A program made the translations under genes and the position numbers. DNA of 64,000 nucleotides from Nocardia cyriacigeorgica (GTDB taxonomy: Bacteria; Actinomycetota; Actinomycetes; Mycobacteriales; Mycobacteriaceae). The stretch is from NCBI RefSeq assembly GCF_010858045.1, contig NZ_JAAGVC010000006.1, forward strand, positions 86,681 to 150,680, given 5' to 3'. The notes beneath the pieces are model-generated. The model saw only the letters and a list, made by a program, of their open reading frames with translations. It was not told where the DNA came from and did not search any database. Shown here in pieces: positions 53,834 to 62,240 of the stretch; position 1 is the stretch's first letter, and each line of letters begins with the position of its first letter.

Positions 53834-53839
53834 ACTATA
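53834..53839 (-). promoter_or_regulatory. -10 element of the leuL-leuA transcript
   Basis: TATAGT on the minus strand is a good -10 hexamer, 7 bases before the leader ATG. The divergent GntR gene starts 34 bases away on the other side, so its product could cover this box. Confidence 0.55.
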
Positions 53840-53872
53840 CACAACTCCTCAGACAAGTAGAGAGGTTGGCGC

Positions 53873-54544
53873 ATGGACAGCCAGGTACGCCGGCATCCGC
53901 TGGCCGAGCAGGCAGCCGAACTGCTGCTGGCACGCATCCGCGGCGGCGAATGGCCGCTGGGACACCGGCTCCCCGGCGAGACGACCTTGGCCGCGCAACT
54001 GGGTGTGGGCCGCTCGACGGTGCGCGAAGCGATCCGCGAGCTGGCGGGCAAGGGCGTGCTGGCCAGCAGACAGGGCGCGGGGGTGTTCGTCACGGCACTC
54101 GATGTCAGCGAGGAATGGGACATCGTGCTGCGTCGCGCCACCATCGCCTCGGTGATCGAGGCCCGCATCGCCATCGAAGCCGAGGCGGCCGCCCTGGCCG
54201 CGCACCGGCGCACACCCACCGACCTGCGGGCGATCCGGCGCGCGCTGGCCGGCCGGAACGTACCGGGGCAGACGGTCGCCGAGCACGTCGACGCGGACAT
54301 GCAGTTCCACCGCGCGGTCCTCGTCGCCGCCCACAACGACATCCTGGTGCAGCTGTTCGACGCATTCCTGCCGCGCCTGCGACTGGCGATGATCGACATG
54401 CTCGAGATCCGCCCGGTCCCCTCCGAGCGAGCCGATCACGCCGCCCACGAACAGCTCGCGGACGCGATCGCGGCCCGAAACCCCACGGCGGCAGCAGAAT
54501 TCAGCCGCACCCACCTCACCGCCCTGAAGGAGGCGTTCTCGTGA
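53873..54544 (+). CDS. GntR family transcriptional regulator with FCD domain (copy 2)
   Basis: A 223-residue FCD-type GntR protein. The winged helix is LARIRGGEWPLGHRLPGETTLAAQLGVGRSTVREAIRELAGKGVLASRQGAGVFV (about 20-74). The FCD domain contains ADMQFHRAVLVAAHNDILVQLFDAF and HEQLADAIAARNP. It starts 46 bases from the leader peptide on the divergent strand. Its stop overlaps the ABC ATPase gene by 4 bases, so the pair is coupled. Its ligand is unknown. Confidence 0.9.
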   Translation: MDSQVRRHPLAEQAAELLLARIRGGEWPLGHRLPGETTLAAQLGVGRSTVREAIRELAGKGVLASRQGAGVFVTALDVSEEWDIVLRRATIASVIEARIAIEAEAAALAAHRRTPTDLRAIRRALAGRNVPGQTVAEHVDADMQFHRAVLVAAHNDILVQLFDAFLPRLRLAMIDMLEIRPVPSERADHAAHEQLADAIAARNPTAAAEFSRTHLTALKEAFS

Positions 54545-55344
54545 CCACACCGGTGCTCGATCTGACCGAGGTGACCTTCCGGCGCGAGGGCAAACAGATC
54601 CTCGACGGCATCTCGCTGACCGTGCACGCCGGCGAACACTGGGCACTACTCGGGCCCAACGGTGCGGGCAAGAGCACCCTGCTCGGATTGTGCGGCGCTG
54701 TCACCCACCCGACCTCCGGCACGGTCCATGTGCTCGGCGAGCAGCTGGGACGGGTGGAATTGCAGCGGCTGCGCCGATCCATCGGGCATGTCAACCCGCG
54801 CCATCCCCTGCGGTATCCGTTGACGGTGCAGGAGGTGGTGCTCACCGGGCTCACCGGCACGATCGATACCCCGATGCGCTGGAGCCCATCGGCCGACGAT
54901 CTGGCTCGCGCGCACGCCATGATCGACACCGTCGGCCTGTCCGGTAAGGCCGGCGAGATATGGCCGACGCTGTCACAGGGTGAGCGCGGCCGCACCCTGA
55001 TCGCCCGCGCCCTGATCGCCGATCCGCGCCTGCTGCTGCTCGACGAGCCGTCCACCGGCCTCGATGTCGCCGCTCGCGAACAGCTGCTGGAGACGATCGA
55101 CGCGCTCGACCGGACCCATCCGGAAGTGGCGTCGATCCTGGTCACCCATCACCTCGAGGAGCTGCCGAGCACCACGACCCACGCCCTGCTGATCGCTGCG
55201 GGCCGTACCGTGGCGTGCGGGACCGCCGAGGAGACCATCACCACCGAAACGATCTCGGCGACCTTCGCCCACCCGGTCGACGTACACCGCACCCACAACC
55301 GCTGGACTGCCCGCTCCCCCATCCCCGAGCTCAACCGCTCCTGA
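54541..55344 (+). CDS. ABC transporter ATP-binding protein without adjacent permease
   Basis: A 267-residue ATPase with Walker A GPNGAGKSTLLGLCG (about 38-52), the signature LSQGERGRTLIARAL, Walker B RLLLLDEPSTGLD, and the switch His in VTHHLEEL. The style resembles ModF-like or YlmA-like ATPases found without permeases. GTG 54541 overlaps the GntR gene. No permease or binding protein lies next to it, so it may serve a distant transporter or a non-transport role. Confidence 0.88.
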   Translation: MTTPVLDLTEVTFRREGKQILDGISLTVHAGEHWALLGPNGAGKSTLLGLCGAVTHPTSGTVHVLGEQLGRVELQRLRRSIGHVNPRHPLRYPLTVQEVVLTGLTGTIDTPMRWSPSADDLARAHAMIDTVGLSGKAGEIWPTLSQGERGRTLIARALIADPRLLLLDEPSTGLDVAAREQLLETIDALDRTHPEVASILVTHHLEELPSTTTHALLIAAGRTVACGTAEETITTETISATFAHPVDVHRTHNRWTARSPIPELNRS

Positions 55345-55437
55345 ACATTTTGTGCCACACAGCGCTGCGGGCGGGCGGCGCGGCGATATCGCGGCCCCCG
55401 GGTGCCGGACAGAGCGGCGGGTGCTGGTCGCGCCGCG

Positions 55438-55950
55438 CTATCGGCGGCGCAGGAGAATCCCGCGAATGAACGCCGCCTGGCCCGAGTGCTGGATGTCGTC
55501 GTCGATGACGCTGATCAGCCGAACACCGAGCGTGACCGGCGGATCCCACCGGGTATCGACCACGCGCGGCAGATCGGCATCGGTGAGCCCGCCGACGTAG
55601 TCGACCGTCTGGGCGTGCACCGCGTCGTGGTAGCCGAGCAACAGCTCCGCAGGCACCTGCGCGAGCGCATCGACCTCGGCCGCGGAATGCCCGTACCCCG
55701 TGTCGGCCGCCGGGAACGGCAACCCGAACCGCCGCACCCAGCCATCGCGGGTCCACACCTGCTCGGTCCCCGCCACATCCGCGATGTGGTCGTCCTGCAC
55801 CCGGGTCAGGTGCCACACCAGCCAGGCGATCGAGTTGGCCTCCGGATCGAGCCGCGCCCCCAGCTCGGCCCCCGTCAACCCCTCCACTGCCCCGCGCACG
55901 TTCTCCCGGATCCGCCCGAACCCGTCGATCAACAGCTCAGCACTGGTCAT
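55438..55950 (-). CDS. DinB family protein (DUF664, mycothiol transferase-like, copy 2)
   Basis: A 170-residue DinB-fold protein: LLIDGFGRIRENVRGAVEGLTGAEL, SIAWLVWHLTRVQDDHIADV (His ligands), and SVIDDDIQHSGQAAFIRG. It probably binds a metal and uses mycothiol. ATG 55950 is preferred; an in-frame GTG further upstream would bring the start next to the preceding small gene. It is on the same strand as the following P450 gene and the 102-residue gene, which may form one unit. Confidence 0.83.
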   Translation of the reverse strand: MTSAELLIDGFGRIRENVRGAVEGLTGAELGARLDPEANSIAWLVWHLTRVQDDHIADVAGTEQVWTRDGWVRRFGLPFPAADTGYGHSAAEVDALAQVPAELLLGYHDAVHAQTVDYVGGLTDADLPRVVDTRWDPPVTLGVRLISVIDDDIQHSGQAAFIRGILLRRR

Positions 55951-55993
55951 GTTCGGTGCAAGACCGGGGCCGGTGCCCGGTATTCCCCTCGGA

Positions 55994-56302
55994 TCAATAG
56001 AGCTCACATTCCCATGACTCCAGCGCCGGCTCACCTGGCGGGAGCTCACCGGTGCAGTACCGATACAGCCACGTGGCAGCGCGCCGCTCGGCATACTTCT
56101 CGTTGATCGGCTCGCCGGATTCGTCCAGTTCGAGGACATTCACGAAGATGGCGAAACAGATCTCCATCTGGGACGGCGAGTCCTTCAGTTCATCCCAGTA
56201 GTCGATGCCTTCCAGCATCGGATGGCCGACCGATCCGCGGGCAACCCACCCGGCGAAACGTCGAAGCGCACCCGACACACCATGAGACAGCTTCTGGGAC
56301 AT
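55994..56302 (-). CDS. Conserved hypothetical protein of 102 residues
   Basis: A small acidic protein starting MSQKLSHGVSGALRRFAGWVARG. It contains a region EGIDYWDELKDSPSQMEICFAIFVNVLELDESGEPINEKYAERRAATWLYRYCTGE, here cited only by its parts DELKDSPSQ and RAATWLYRYC. The ordered pattern suggests a conserved family of unknown function in actinobacteria, but I cannot name it with confidence. It has no membrane segment. It lies between the P450 and DinB-fold genes on the same strand. Confidence 0.65.
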   Translation of the reverse strand: MSQKLSHGVSGALRRFAGWVARGSVGHPMLEGIDYWDELKDSPSQMEICFAIFVNVLELDESGEPINEKYAERRAATWLYRYCTGELPPGEPALESWECELY

Positions 56303-56395
56303 CTGTGCACCGTACGTCGCGGGCAGATCGCGCCTCCACTCGACCGGTCCCGTTCGGTGCGATGCGGGCGACAGCGCCCGCATCCCACCGCGCCG

Positions 56396-57652
56396 TCACG
56401 GTGCCGAAGATTCCATCGCGAACGCGAGCGCAGGCGAATCCGACGCCGGCGCGATCCGCACGGGCAGCTCGGCCAACCCCCGGATGAGCAGGCTCTTGCG
56501 CCACACCAGGTCGTCGAACCCGGCGTTCAGCGACAGGGTGGGGATGCGGTCGAGCAGCCTGGTGAGGGCGATGGTCGCCTCGGTGCGGGCCAGGGCGGCG
56601 CCGAGGCAGTAGTGGATGCCGTGGCCGAAGGCGATATGCCGATGGTCGGTGCGGCCGGGATTCATCCGGTCCGGATCATTGAACAGGCGTGGATCACGGT
56701 TGGCGGCGGCGAGGGAGATCATGATGAATTCGCCGGCCTCGATATCCTGGCCGCCCAACGTGATCGGCGCCGTGGTGTAGCGCGCGGTGGCCAGGTGCAC
56801 CGGACCCTGGCAGCGCAGCACCTCGTCGAGGAAGGCCGGGATGCCCTCCGGGTCGCGCCGCAGCCGCTCCGCGGTGGCCGGGTCGCGCAGCAGTTCGAGC
56901 ACCGCGTTGCCGGTGAGGTTGACGGTGGTTTCGTGACCGGCGGCCAGCAGCAGGAACAGCATCGCGATGAGTTCCTGCTGATCGAGCCGGTCGTCGTCGT
57001 CCTTGGCGATGATGAGCTCCGACAGCAGGTCCTCGCGCGGATCATCGGTGCGGGCGGCGATCAGCTCGGTGAGGTAGGTGAAGAAGCTGATCCCGGCCGT
57101 AGTGCGGTCCTCGATCGGGGCGGCATCGTTCACCAGAACAGCTGTCCAGGAACGGAAGTCGTCTTTGTCGTCGTCCGGTACGCCGAGCAGTTCGCAGATC
57201 ACCGCGATCGGCAGCGGGAAGGCGTAGCTGTCGAGCAGATCCACGGTGTGGTGTCCGGCCATCTCGTCGAGCAGACCATCGGCCAGTTCGGTGATCCGCG
57301 GGCCGAGCTCGCGAATGGCACGGCCGGCGAACGCTTTCGACACCAGCTTGCGTAGCCGGGTGTGCTGCGGTGGGTCGGCGAAGAGCATGTTGTCGTTGAT
57401 GGCGGCATTGAACATCTCGGCGGCACCGTGTTTGGCCAGTACCGCTTGGCCTTCCGGTGATCCGATCCGCTTGCTGATGCTCGGCTCGACGAAGGCCTGC
57501 TTGGCCACCTCGTGGTCGACGACCAGCCAGCCCACCACCCCGTCCAGCCGAATACGGTGGATCGGTCCGCGTTCGCGCAGCGTCCGGTAGACGGCGTGCG
57601 GATCCTGATAGAACTCGTCGGTCAGCTCGAGAATCTGATGTGCGGCCGTCAC
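56396..57652 (-). CDS. Cytochrome P450
   Basis: A 418-residue soluble bacterial P450. The I-helix is LLLAAGHETTVNLTGNAVL with the acid/alcohol pair replaced by His-Glu-Thr-Thr as usual in this group. The ExxR is in FLDEVLRCQG, and the heme loop FGHGIHYCLGAALAR has the iron ligand C349. It hydroxylates an unknown substrate using ferredoxin, and no redox partner gene is nearby. GTG 57652 (MTAAHQILELTDEF) is chosen from family length; the ribosome site is weak. Confidence 0.92.
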   Translation of the reverse strand: MTAAHQILELTDEFYQDPHAVYRTLRERGPIHRIRLDGVVGWLVVDHEVAKQAFVEPSISKRIGSPEGQAVLAKHGAAEMFNAAINDNMLFADPPQHTRLRKLVSKAFAGRAIRELGPRITELADGLLDEMAGHHTVDLLDSYAFPLPIAVICELLGVPDDDKDDFRSWTAVLVNDAAPIEDRTTAGISFFTYLTELIAARTDDPREDLLSELIIAKDDDDRLDQQELIAMLFLLLAAGHETTVNLTGNAVLELLRDPATAERLRRDPEGIPAFLDEVLRCQGPVHLATARYTTAPITLGGQDIEAGEFIMISLAAANRDPRLFNDPDRMNPGRTDHRHIAFGHGIHYCLGAALARTEATIALTRLLDRIPTLSLNAGFDDLVWRKSLLIRGLAELPVRIAPASDSPALAFAMESSAP

Positions 57653-58011
57653 GAACGACCACCGTCCCGCGCTGCCGCGTCCGGCGATGAATCCAGGGAG
57701 TGCACGTGCCACAGTCCTTTCCACGTTCGAACAGTTCTGACGTGTGCCCCGCGTGGACCCGATCCAGCGCACGGTCCGCGCGCGAATCGCGGCGGACAGT
57801 GTGGCGCTCCGAACTTTCGATCAGGTCTGCGACGGTGCGTGGTCGAGCAGTGTCGATCGGTGTGACGCGGAAAAGCCCGGTGCTGCGACCGGTTGGGGCC
57901 GACGGCATCTCGATCACCCGCCGTGGCGGCCGCTTTTCCGGGTGACATCATTGCACGGCCGTCCGGGCCGGCCGCAGCGGATCGGCGAAAGCCGTCCCGG
58001 ATCGCCCCGCC
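57653..58011. other. 359-base gap between the P450 and SRPBCC genes
   Basis: No convincing gene is seen. A long-range inverted repeat, CGGAAAAGC (57868-57876) with GCTTTTCCG (57932-57940), lies about 70-140 bases past the SRPBCC stop and could end that transcript. The rest probably holds the P450 promoter. Confidence 0.35.
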
Positions 58012-58500
58012 TCAGGCGCGCACGGCCTCGGCTTCGGCCAGTTCCTTCAGCGTCCGCAACTGTTTGCGCATCATGATCACGTCGCCGAGGGCGAGCACCC
58101 GGCCCACCAGGCGCGGACCGCCCATCCGGACCCGGACGACGAGCCTGGTGCCCGACCCCTCCGGTCGCACCGCGTAGGTCACGCAGATATCGTCGGCGCG
58201 CAATGTCACATGCCTGCCGAGGGCAAACGATTCCAGCACGAACTGCCCCATGAACTCCTGCCCGACCGCGAGTTCGGTCAACTGCGGATCACGCACCCGC
58301 GGACTGGATTTCCAGCGATTGCCGATGCGATAGCTGTAGGTGGCCACCCGCAGCTGGCACAGCCAGGAGAACACCGCGGCGGGCGGGGCGGCGATGCTGA
58401 TGGCGCGGTCGGCGACCAGGGCATCGGGTTCGAGGTCATCGCACGGCAGCGGCGCCTCGCGTTCGGCTTCGGTGGCGCCCCACACCAGTCCGGCGTTCAT
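58012..58500 (-). CDS. SRPBCC family protein
   Basis: A 162-residue protein with the pattern of the START/Bet v1-like fold: VADRAISIAAPPAAVFSWLCQLRVATYSY (about 30-58), then GQEFMGQFVLESFALGRHVTLR, and the long C-terminal helix VIMMRKQLRTLKELAEAEAV. Such proteins bind hydrophobic ligands or act as aromatase/cyclase-like carriers. Its ATG overlaps the stop of the upstream gene (ATGA), so the two are coupled. The divergent TetR probably controls both. Confidence 0.72.
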   Translation of the reverse strand: MNAGLVWGATEAEREAPLPCDDLEPDALVADRAISIAAPPAAVFSWLCQLRVATYSYRIGNRWKSSPRVRDPQLTELAVGQEFMGQFVLESFALGRHVTLRADDICVTYAVRPEGSGTRLVVRVRMGGPRLVGRVLALGDVIMMRKQLRTLKELAEAEAVRA

Positions 58501-58865
58501 GCCGCCGCCACGACGCGGGCGAGCATCCGGCGGACCACCAGCTTGTGCCCACCGGTGCCGATCACCAGCGCCCGGTAGATCGAACCCGCGAGGCCGGGGA
58601 ATTCCGCACGGGTGATCGCACGCACGACGGTATGGCGTGGGCCGTCGTCGTCGAGTTCGAAGGTCAGGCTGTACCGGGAGAAGGGATGGCTGCCCGCGAG
58701 GGCGAGCCGACGCGGCGGATCGGCCTCTTCCACTGCGAACCCGCCGGGCACGGTCGACGGATCGGCCGGATCCTTACAGACAACTTTCAGCAATGCCTTC
58801 CACGTCCGGTCGCGGTTCGCGTCGACCGATCTGGCATGCTCATCGATATAGGGCAATCGCTCCAT
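58497..58865 (-). CDS. DUF2867-like/SRPBCC-like small protein
   Basis: A 122-residue protein starting MERLPYIDEHARSVDANRDRTWKALLKVV, which is the usual beginning of polyketide-cyclase/DUF2867-like domains. It continues with GGFAVEEADPPRRLALAGSHPFSRYSLTFEL and ends with a helix. It may bind a lipid or heme-like ligand. ATG 58865 lies inside a TCCATATGGA palindrome and 21 bases from the divergent TetR start. It is coupled to the next SRPBCC gene by ATGA. Confidence 0.65.
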   Translation of the reverse strand: MERLPYIDEHARSVDANRDRTWKALLKVVCKDPADPSTVPGGFAVEEADPPRRLALAGSHPFSRYSLTFELDDDGPRHTVVRAITRAEFPGLAGSIYRALVIGTGGHKLVVRRMLARVVAAA

Positions 58866-58886
58866 ATGGAAGGAACGTACTAGTAC
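58861..58886. promoter_or_regulatory. Divergent TetR operator region
   Basis: Two perfect palindromes lie side by side: TCCATATGGA (58861-58870) and GTACTAGTAC (58877-58886). They fill the 21-base gap between the divergent starts. The second touches the tetR ATG at 58887, so the tetR message may be leaderless. A TetR bound here would block both genes. Confidence 0.5.
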
Positions 58887-59483
58887 ATGGCTCCGCCCCG
58901 CAAGCACGACACCGATGTGATCCTCGACGCAGCCCGCGCTCTGGTACTGGCCGACGGACCGCGCGCGGCGAGCGTCGCCGCGATCGCCGACGCCAGCGGC
59001 GCTCCGGTCGGCACGCTGTACCACCGCTTCGGCAACCGCAACGGTGTGCTCACCGCGGCGTGGATCCGCGCGCTCGAACGGTTCCAGGACCGAGTCGAGG
59101 CCGCTGCCGAGGAGCCGGACCCACTGGAGGCCGGCGTGGCCATGGTGCGTGCGGCGCTCGGATTCGGCCGTGACCTGCCCGAGGATGCCCGGCTGCTGCT
59201 CAGCCTGCGTCCGAGCGATCTGCTCGACGGCAGCCCCGACGAGGAGTTCGGTGCCCGGCTGGCCGGCATGAACGCGCCGCTGATCGAGCAGCTACGGCGG
59301 ATCGCCGCAGGGCTGTTCGGGCGCGCCGGAGAACGTGAAGTCGACGCGGTCGCCCGCGCGATCGCCGATCTGCCGTACGCCGCGCTGCGCAGACACGCCC
59401 ACGCGCCCGAACTCCCGGAGTGGCTCGACGACGACGTCACCGCCGCCGCGCGCACGCTGCTCGAGTCCTACCGCCGCAGCTGA
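58887..59483 (+). CDS. TetR family transcriptional regulator (copy 2)
   Basis: A 198-residue regulator. The helix-turn-helix is ARALVLADGPRAASVAAIADASGAPVGTLYHRFGNRNGVLTAAW (about 13-56). The C-terminal domain is all helical. ATG 58887 directly follows the GTACTAGTAC palindrome, leaving no room for a ribosome site. It is divergent from the two SRPBCC-like genes, which it probably represses. Confidence 0.9.
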   Translation: MAPPRKHDTDVILDAARALVLADGPRAASVAAIADASGAPVGTLYHRFGNRNGVLTAAWIRALERFQDRVEAAAEEPDPLEAGVAMVRAALGFGRDLPEDARLLLSLRPSDLLDGSPDEEFGARLAGMNAPLIEQLRRIAAGLFGRAGEREVDAVARAIADLPYAALRRHAHAPELPEWLDDDVTAAARTLLESYRRS

Positions 59484-59535
59484 ACCGGACGCCCCGGTCA
59501 CCGAGCATTCCGCGGGCTACCGATAACGTGTTCTC

Positions 59536-60204
59536 ATGACCGAAGACCTGGCCGGCAGCGCACTGCCCGACGCCGAGCATCACGAGGGCGGTTTCCGGCC
59601 GATGTCGGAGCTCATCGACGCCGCCAAGAACGCCGACATCACCCGTGGCGGCCCGCACTACGGCGCGTTCATCGAGGAAGTCCGCAAGCTGATGGACCGG
59701 GTGCGGCTGTCGTGTCCGTCCGATGAGCTCGCGCTGGAGACGATCGGGGTGCTCAAACAGCTCAACGACCGGCTCGATGCGGCCGTCGTCGACGAATGGT
59801 CGGCCCCCACCTGGACCAGGGCGGATCTGCCCGCGCGCGGCAACATCACCATCCCGCCGTATGTGATCGACAAGGCGAGCAAGGACGGCGTGGAAGCCAG
59901 GATCACCTTCCGCACCTTCCACCTCGGCGGAAACGCCGCCGCGCACGGCGGCCAGATCGTGGTCGGCTTCGACGACCTGCTGGGTATGGCAGCGGCGCTC
60001 TACGCGGGCGGTGTCACCCGCACCGCGTCACTGACCGTCGACTATCGCTCCATCACCCCGCTCAACAAGGAACTGTCGTTGCGCACGTGGGCCGAGCGCC
60101 GGGAAGGCCGCAAGGTGTACGTGCGGGCGACGCTGCACGACGGTGAGCGGCTGTGCGCGGAGGCCAACGGGCTGTTCATCGTCCTGAAGCCGGGCCAGCC
60201 CTGA
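59536..60204 (+). CDS. PaaI family thioesterase
   Basis: A 222-residue protein with a C-terminal hot-dog domain of the PaaI type. The hot-dog helix region contains AAAHGGQIVVGFDDLLGMAAALY, where HGG is the typical turn. It would hydrolyse an acyl- or aryl-CoA. The N-terminal 100 residues are an extension that is helical and not part of the fold. ATG 59536 is used; GATAACGTGTTCTC, a degraded form of the KstR-type palindrome, lies just before it. It is convergent with the sulfotransferase gene. Confidence 0.85.
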   Translation: MTEDLAGSALPDAEHHEGGFRPMSELIDAAKNADITRGGPHYGAFIEEVRKLMDRVRLSCPSDELALETIGVLKQLNDRLDAAVVDEWSAPTWTRADLPARGNITIPPYVIDKASKDGVEARITFRTFHLGGNAAAHGGQIVVGFDDLLGMAAALYAGGVTRTASLTVDYRSITPLNKELSLRTWAERREGRKVYVRATLHDGERLCAEANGLFIVLKPGQP

Positions 60205-60285
60205 GTGTGCCGTAGAAGGCCCTGAACGCGACCATCCGGCCGGCCGCCGCGAGCCGAAAGCCGCGATACGACCGGCCGGAACGGT

Positions 60286-61449
60286 TCAGCGCGCCGGGAA
60301 ATGCGCCTCCAGATACGGCCCGAAGCTCGCGTCGACGGCTTCGGCGGTGAGATCGAAATCGGCGAGGGTGTACTTGTGCGCCGGGCGCGCCGCACCCGAG
60401 GTCGACTCCGAATGCAAGGCGGTCATCGCCGCGCGGGCCTCGTCGGTGAGGTCCAGGCCGAAGTGGCGGTAGATCCCCTCGACGGTGCCGATGGGGTCGG
60501 CCACGAAATCGTCGTAGTACACATCGCAGAACTGGGCCGCGTCATGATTCTTGCGGTCGTCGAGGAACCGCTGCGCGCCGCGTGACCACAGCTCGAGCTG
60601 CGTGCGCCCGACGACTCCACCGCGGAACTTGTCCGACCAGCCCGCCGAGGCCTGCTCGTTCAGGCTGCACACCGAGGCGATGATGGTGCTCGGCGCCCGG
60701 TGCATCTGGATGATCAGCGCGTCCGGATACACCGCGAGCAGCGCGTCCAGGGCGAACAGGTGGCTCGGATTCTTCAGCACCCACCGCCGGTCGACGTCGT
60801 CGAGTCCGATGAGTTGCAGGTTGCGGCGGTGCCTGCGGTAGGCGCCGGTCCAGTCCTGCTCGCGCAACCACTCCGAATAGGTCGGCAGATAGGCAAGGCA
60901 CTCATAGGAAATCGACATCGCCGATTGACGCAGCAACTGCCAGCACTCTTCGACCTGGTCGGCCGAAATATGATGCACGCCCATGAATTCCGGGTGTTCG
61001 ACGTGATGCTTGTGGTAGGCCGCCTGCAACCGCTGGAAGATCGGGTTCTGCTCCCATGTCTCGCGCGGTGGCCGCGGCTGCGGCATCTCGGTCAGCCACA
61101 TCTCCAGCCCCTGATGCCGGGGGTCGGCGGTCAACAACCGGTGCACGGCCGTGGTGCCCGAGCGCGGCAATCCGGTGACGAAGATCGGCCGCTCGATCGG
61201 CACCTGCGCATGCTGCGGGTACTGCTGCCAGGCCGATTCACTCAGCAGCCGCGCGATGAGCGCACCGCGGAGGAAGGCACGGTTGACCTTGTTGCCGAAC
61301 GGGGTCAGTTCCGCATCCCTGGCGTAGGAATCGAGCAGGACCTGCAGCCCTTCGCGGTAGTCGTCGGTGCCGAAATCGCTCAGCCCGACCACTTTGCTCG
61401 CCGAGGCGTGCAGATCGTCGATGGTGCCGACGTCGTCCCTGCCGATCAT
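60286..61449 (-). CDS. Sulfotransferase family protein (Rv3529c-like)
   Basis: A 387-residue protein of the Sulfotransfer_3 type. The PAPS 5'-phosphosulfate loop is GLPRSGTTAVHRLL (about 93-106), and the 3'-phosphate site includes HRAPSTIIASVCSLNEQ. GAGGAG precedes ATG 61449. In M. tuberculosis a similar gene, Rv3529c, lies in the cholesterol locus after an SDR and a DUF1214 gene; the same order is seen here. The acceptor substrate is unknown. It ends the minus-strand operon. Confidence 0.85.
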   Translation of the reverse strand: MIGRDDVGTIDDLHASASKVVGLSDFGTDDYREGLQVLLDSYARDAELTPFGNKVNRAFLRGALIARLLSESAWQQYPQHAQVPIERPIFVTGLPRSGTTAVHRLLTADPRHQGLEMWLTEMPQPRPPRETWEQNPIFQRLQAAYHKHHVEHPEFMGVHHISADQVEECWQLLRQSAMSISYECLAYLPTYSEWLREQDWTGAYRRHRRNLQLIGLDDVDRRWVLKNPSHLFALDALLAVYPDALIIQMHRAPSTIIASVCSLNEQASAGWSDKFRGGVVGRTQLELWSRGAQRFLDDRKNHDAAQFCDVYYDDFVADPIGTVEGIYRHFGLDLTDEARAAMTALHSESTSGAARPAHKYTLADFDLTAEAVDASFGPYLEAHFPAR

Positions 61450-61463
61450 GTTCGTCTCGCTCC

Positions 61464-62240
61464 TCAATTGTGGTACTCCCCGCAGTTGACATCCAGGCAC
61501 GCCCCCGTGATCGCCCGCGCCAGTGGTGAGGCGAAGAAGACCACCGCATCGGCGATCTCGTCGGGCTCCGGCAGTCTGCGCAGGTCGATGGTCGCGGCGG
61601 TTTCGGCGTACACCTCGTCGCGGGTGATGCCGCGCTGTTCGGCCAGGTAGTTGAAATACCATTTCAGGTTGTCGGCCCAGATATAGCCGGGGGCAACGGA
61701 ATTCACCCGGATGCCGCGCGGGCCGAGCTCGGTGGCCAGGCTCTGCGCCAAGGCCAGCAGGCTCGCCTTGGCCATCTTGTAGGGACCGAAGGTGCGCCGC
61801 GAGTGGTGCAGCACGGCGGAGTTGATCATCACCACCGACCCCTTGGCTTCGGCGAGGGCGGGCACGAACAGCCGAGTCAGGCGCAGCGCCGCCAGCACAT
61901 TGGTCTCGAAGCCGGCGCGCACCGCGTCCAGCTCGACGTCGGCCAGATCGACGATGGGCGGGATGGCGAACGCGTTGTTCACCAGGGTGTCCACCCGGCC
62001 GAACGCGCTGTGCGCCGTTTCCACCAGATTCGCCGCCGCCGCTTCGTCGTTGATGTCGGTGGGGACCACGACCGCACGCCTGCCCAGGTCGGTGATCTCC
62101 TTGGCCACCTCGGCCAGGCGGGATTCGGTCCGCGAGGCGAGCACCACGTCGGCGCCGGCGGCCGCGGCTTGTACCGCGATGGCGCGACCGAGGCCGGGAC
62201 CGACCCCGGAGACGACGACTACCTTGTCCTGCAACAACAT
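61464..62240 (-). CDS. SDR family oxidoreductase (Rv3530c-like)
   Basis: A 258-residue classical SDR with the unusual cofactor loop SGVGPGLGRAIAVQAA, NNAFAIPP in place of the usual NNAG, and the catalytic segment MINSAVLHHSRRTFGPYKMAKASL (Ser, Tyr, Lys). It would oxidise or reduce an alcohol or ketone, perhaps a sterol. Its ATG overlaps the stop of the DUF1214 gene (TGATG), so they are coupled. It starts 14 bases before the sulfotransferase in the same operon. Order and type match Rv3530c. Confidence 0.9.
   Translation of the reverse strand: MLLQDKVVVVSGVGPGLGRAIAVQAAAAGADVVLASRTESRLAEVAKEITDLGRRAVVVPTDINDEAAAANLVETAHSAFGRVDTLVNNAFAIPPIVDLADVELDAVRAGFETNVLAALRLTRLFVPALAEAKGSVVMINSAVLHHSRRTFGPYKMAKASLLALAQSLATELGPRGIRVNSVAPGYIWADNLKWYFNYLAEQRGITRDEVYAETAATIDLRRLPEPDEIADAVVFFASPLARAITGACLDVNCGEYHN

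Noticed and set aside
57744..58076. A 110-residue frame in the gap before the SRPBCC genes
   Set aside because: It runs into the SRPBCC gene on the other strand, has no ribosome site and no likeness to a family.
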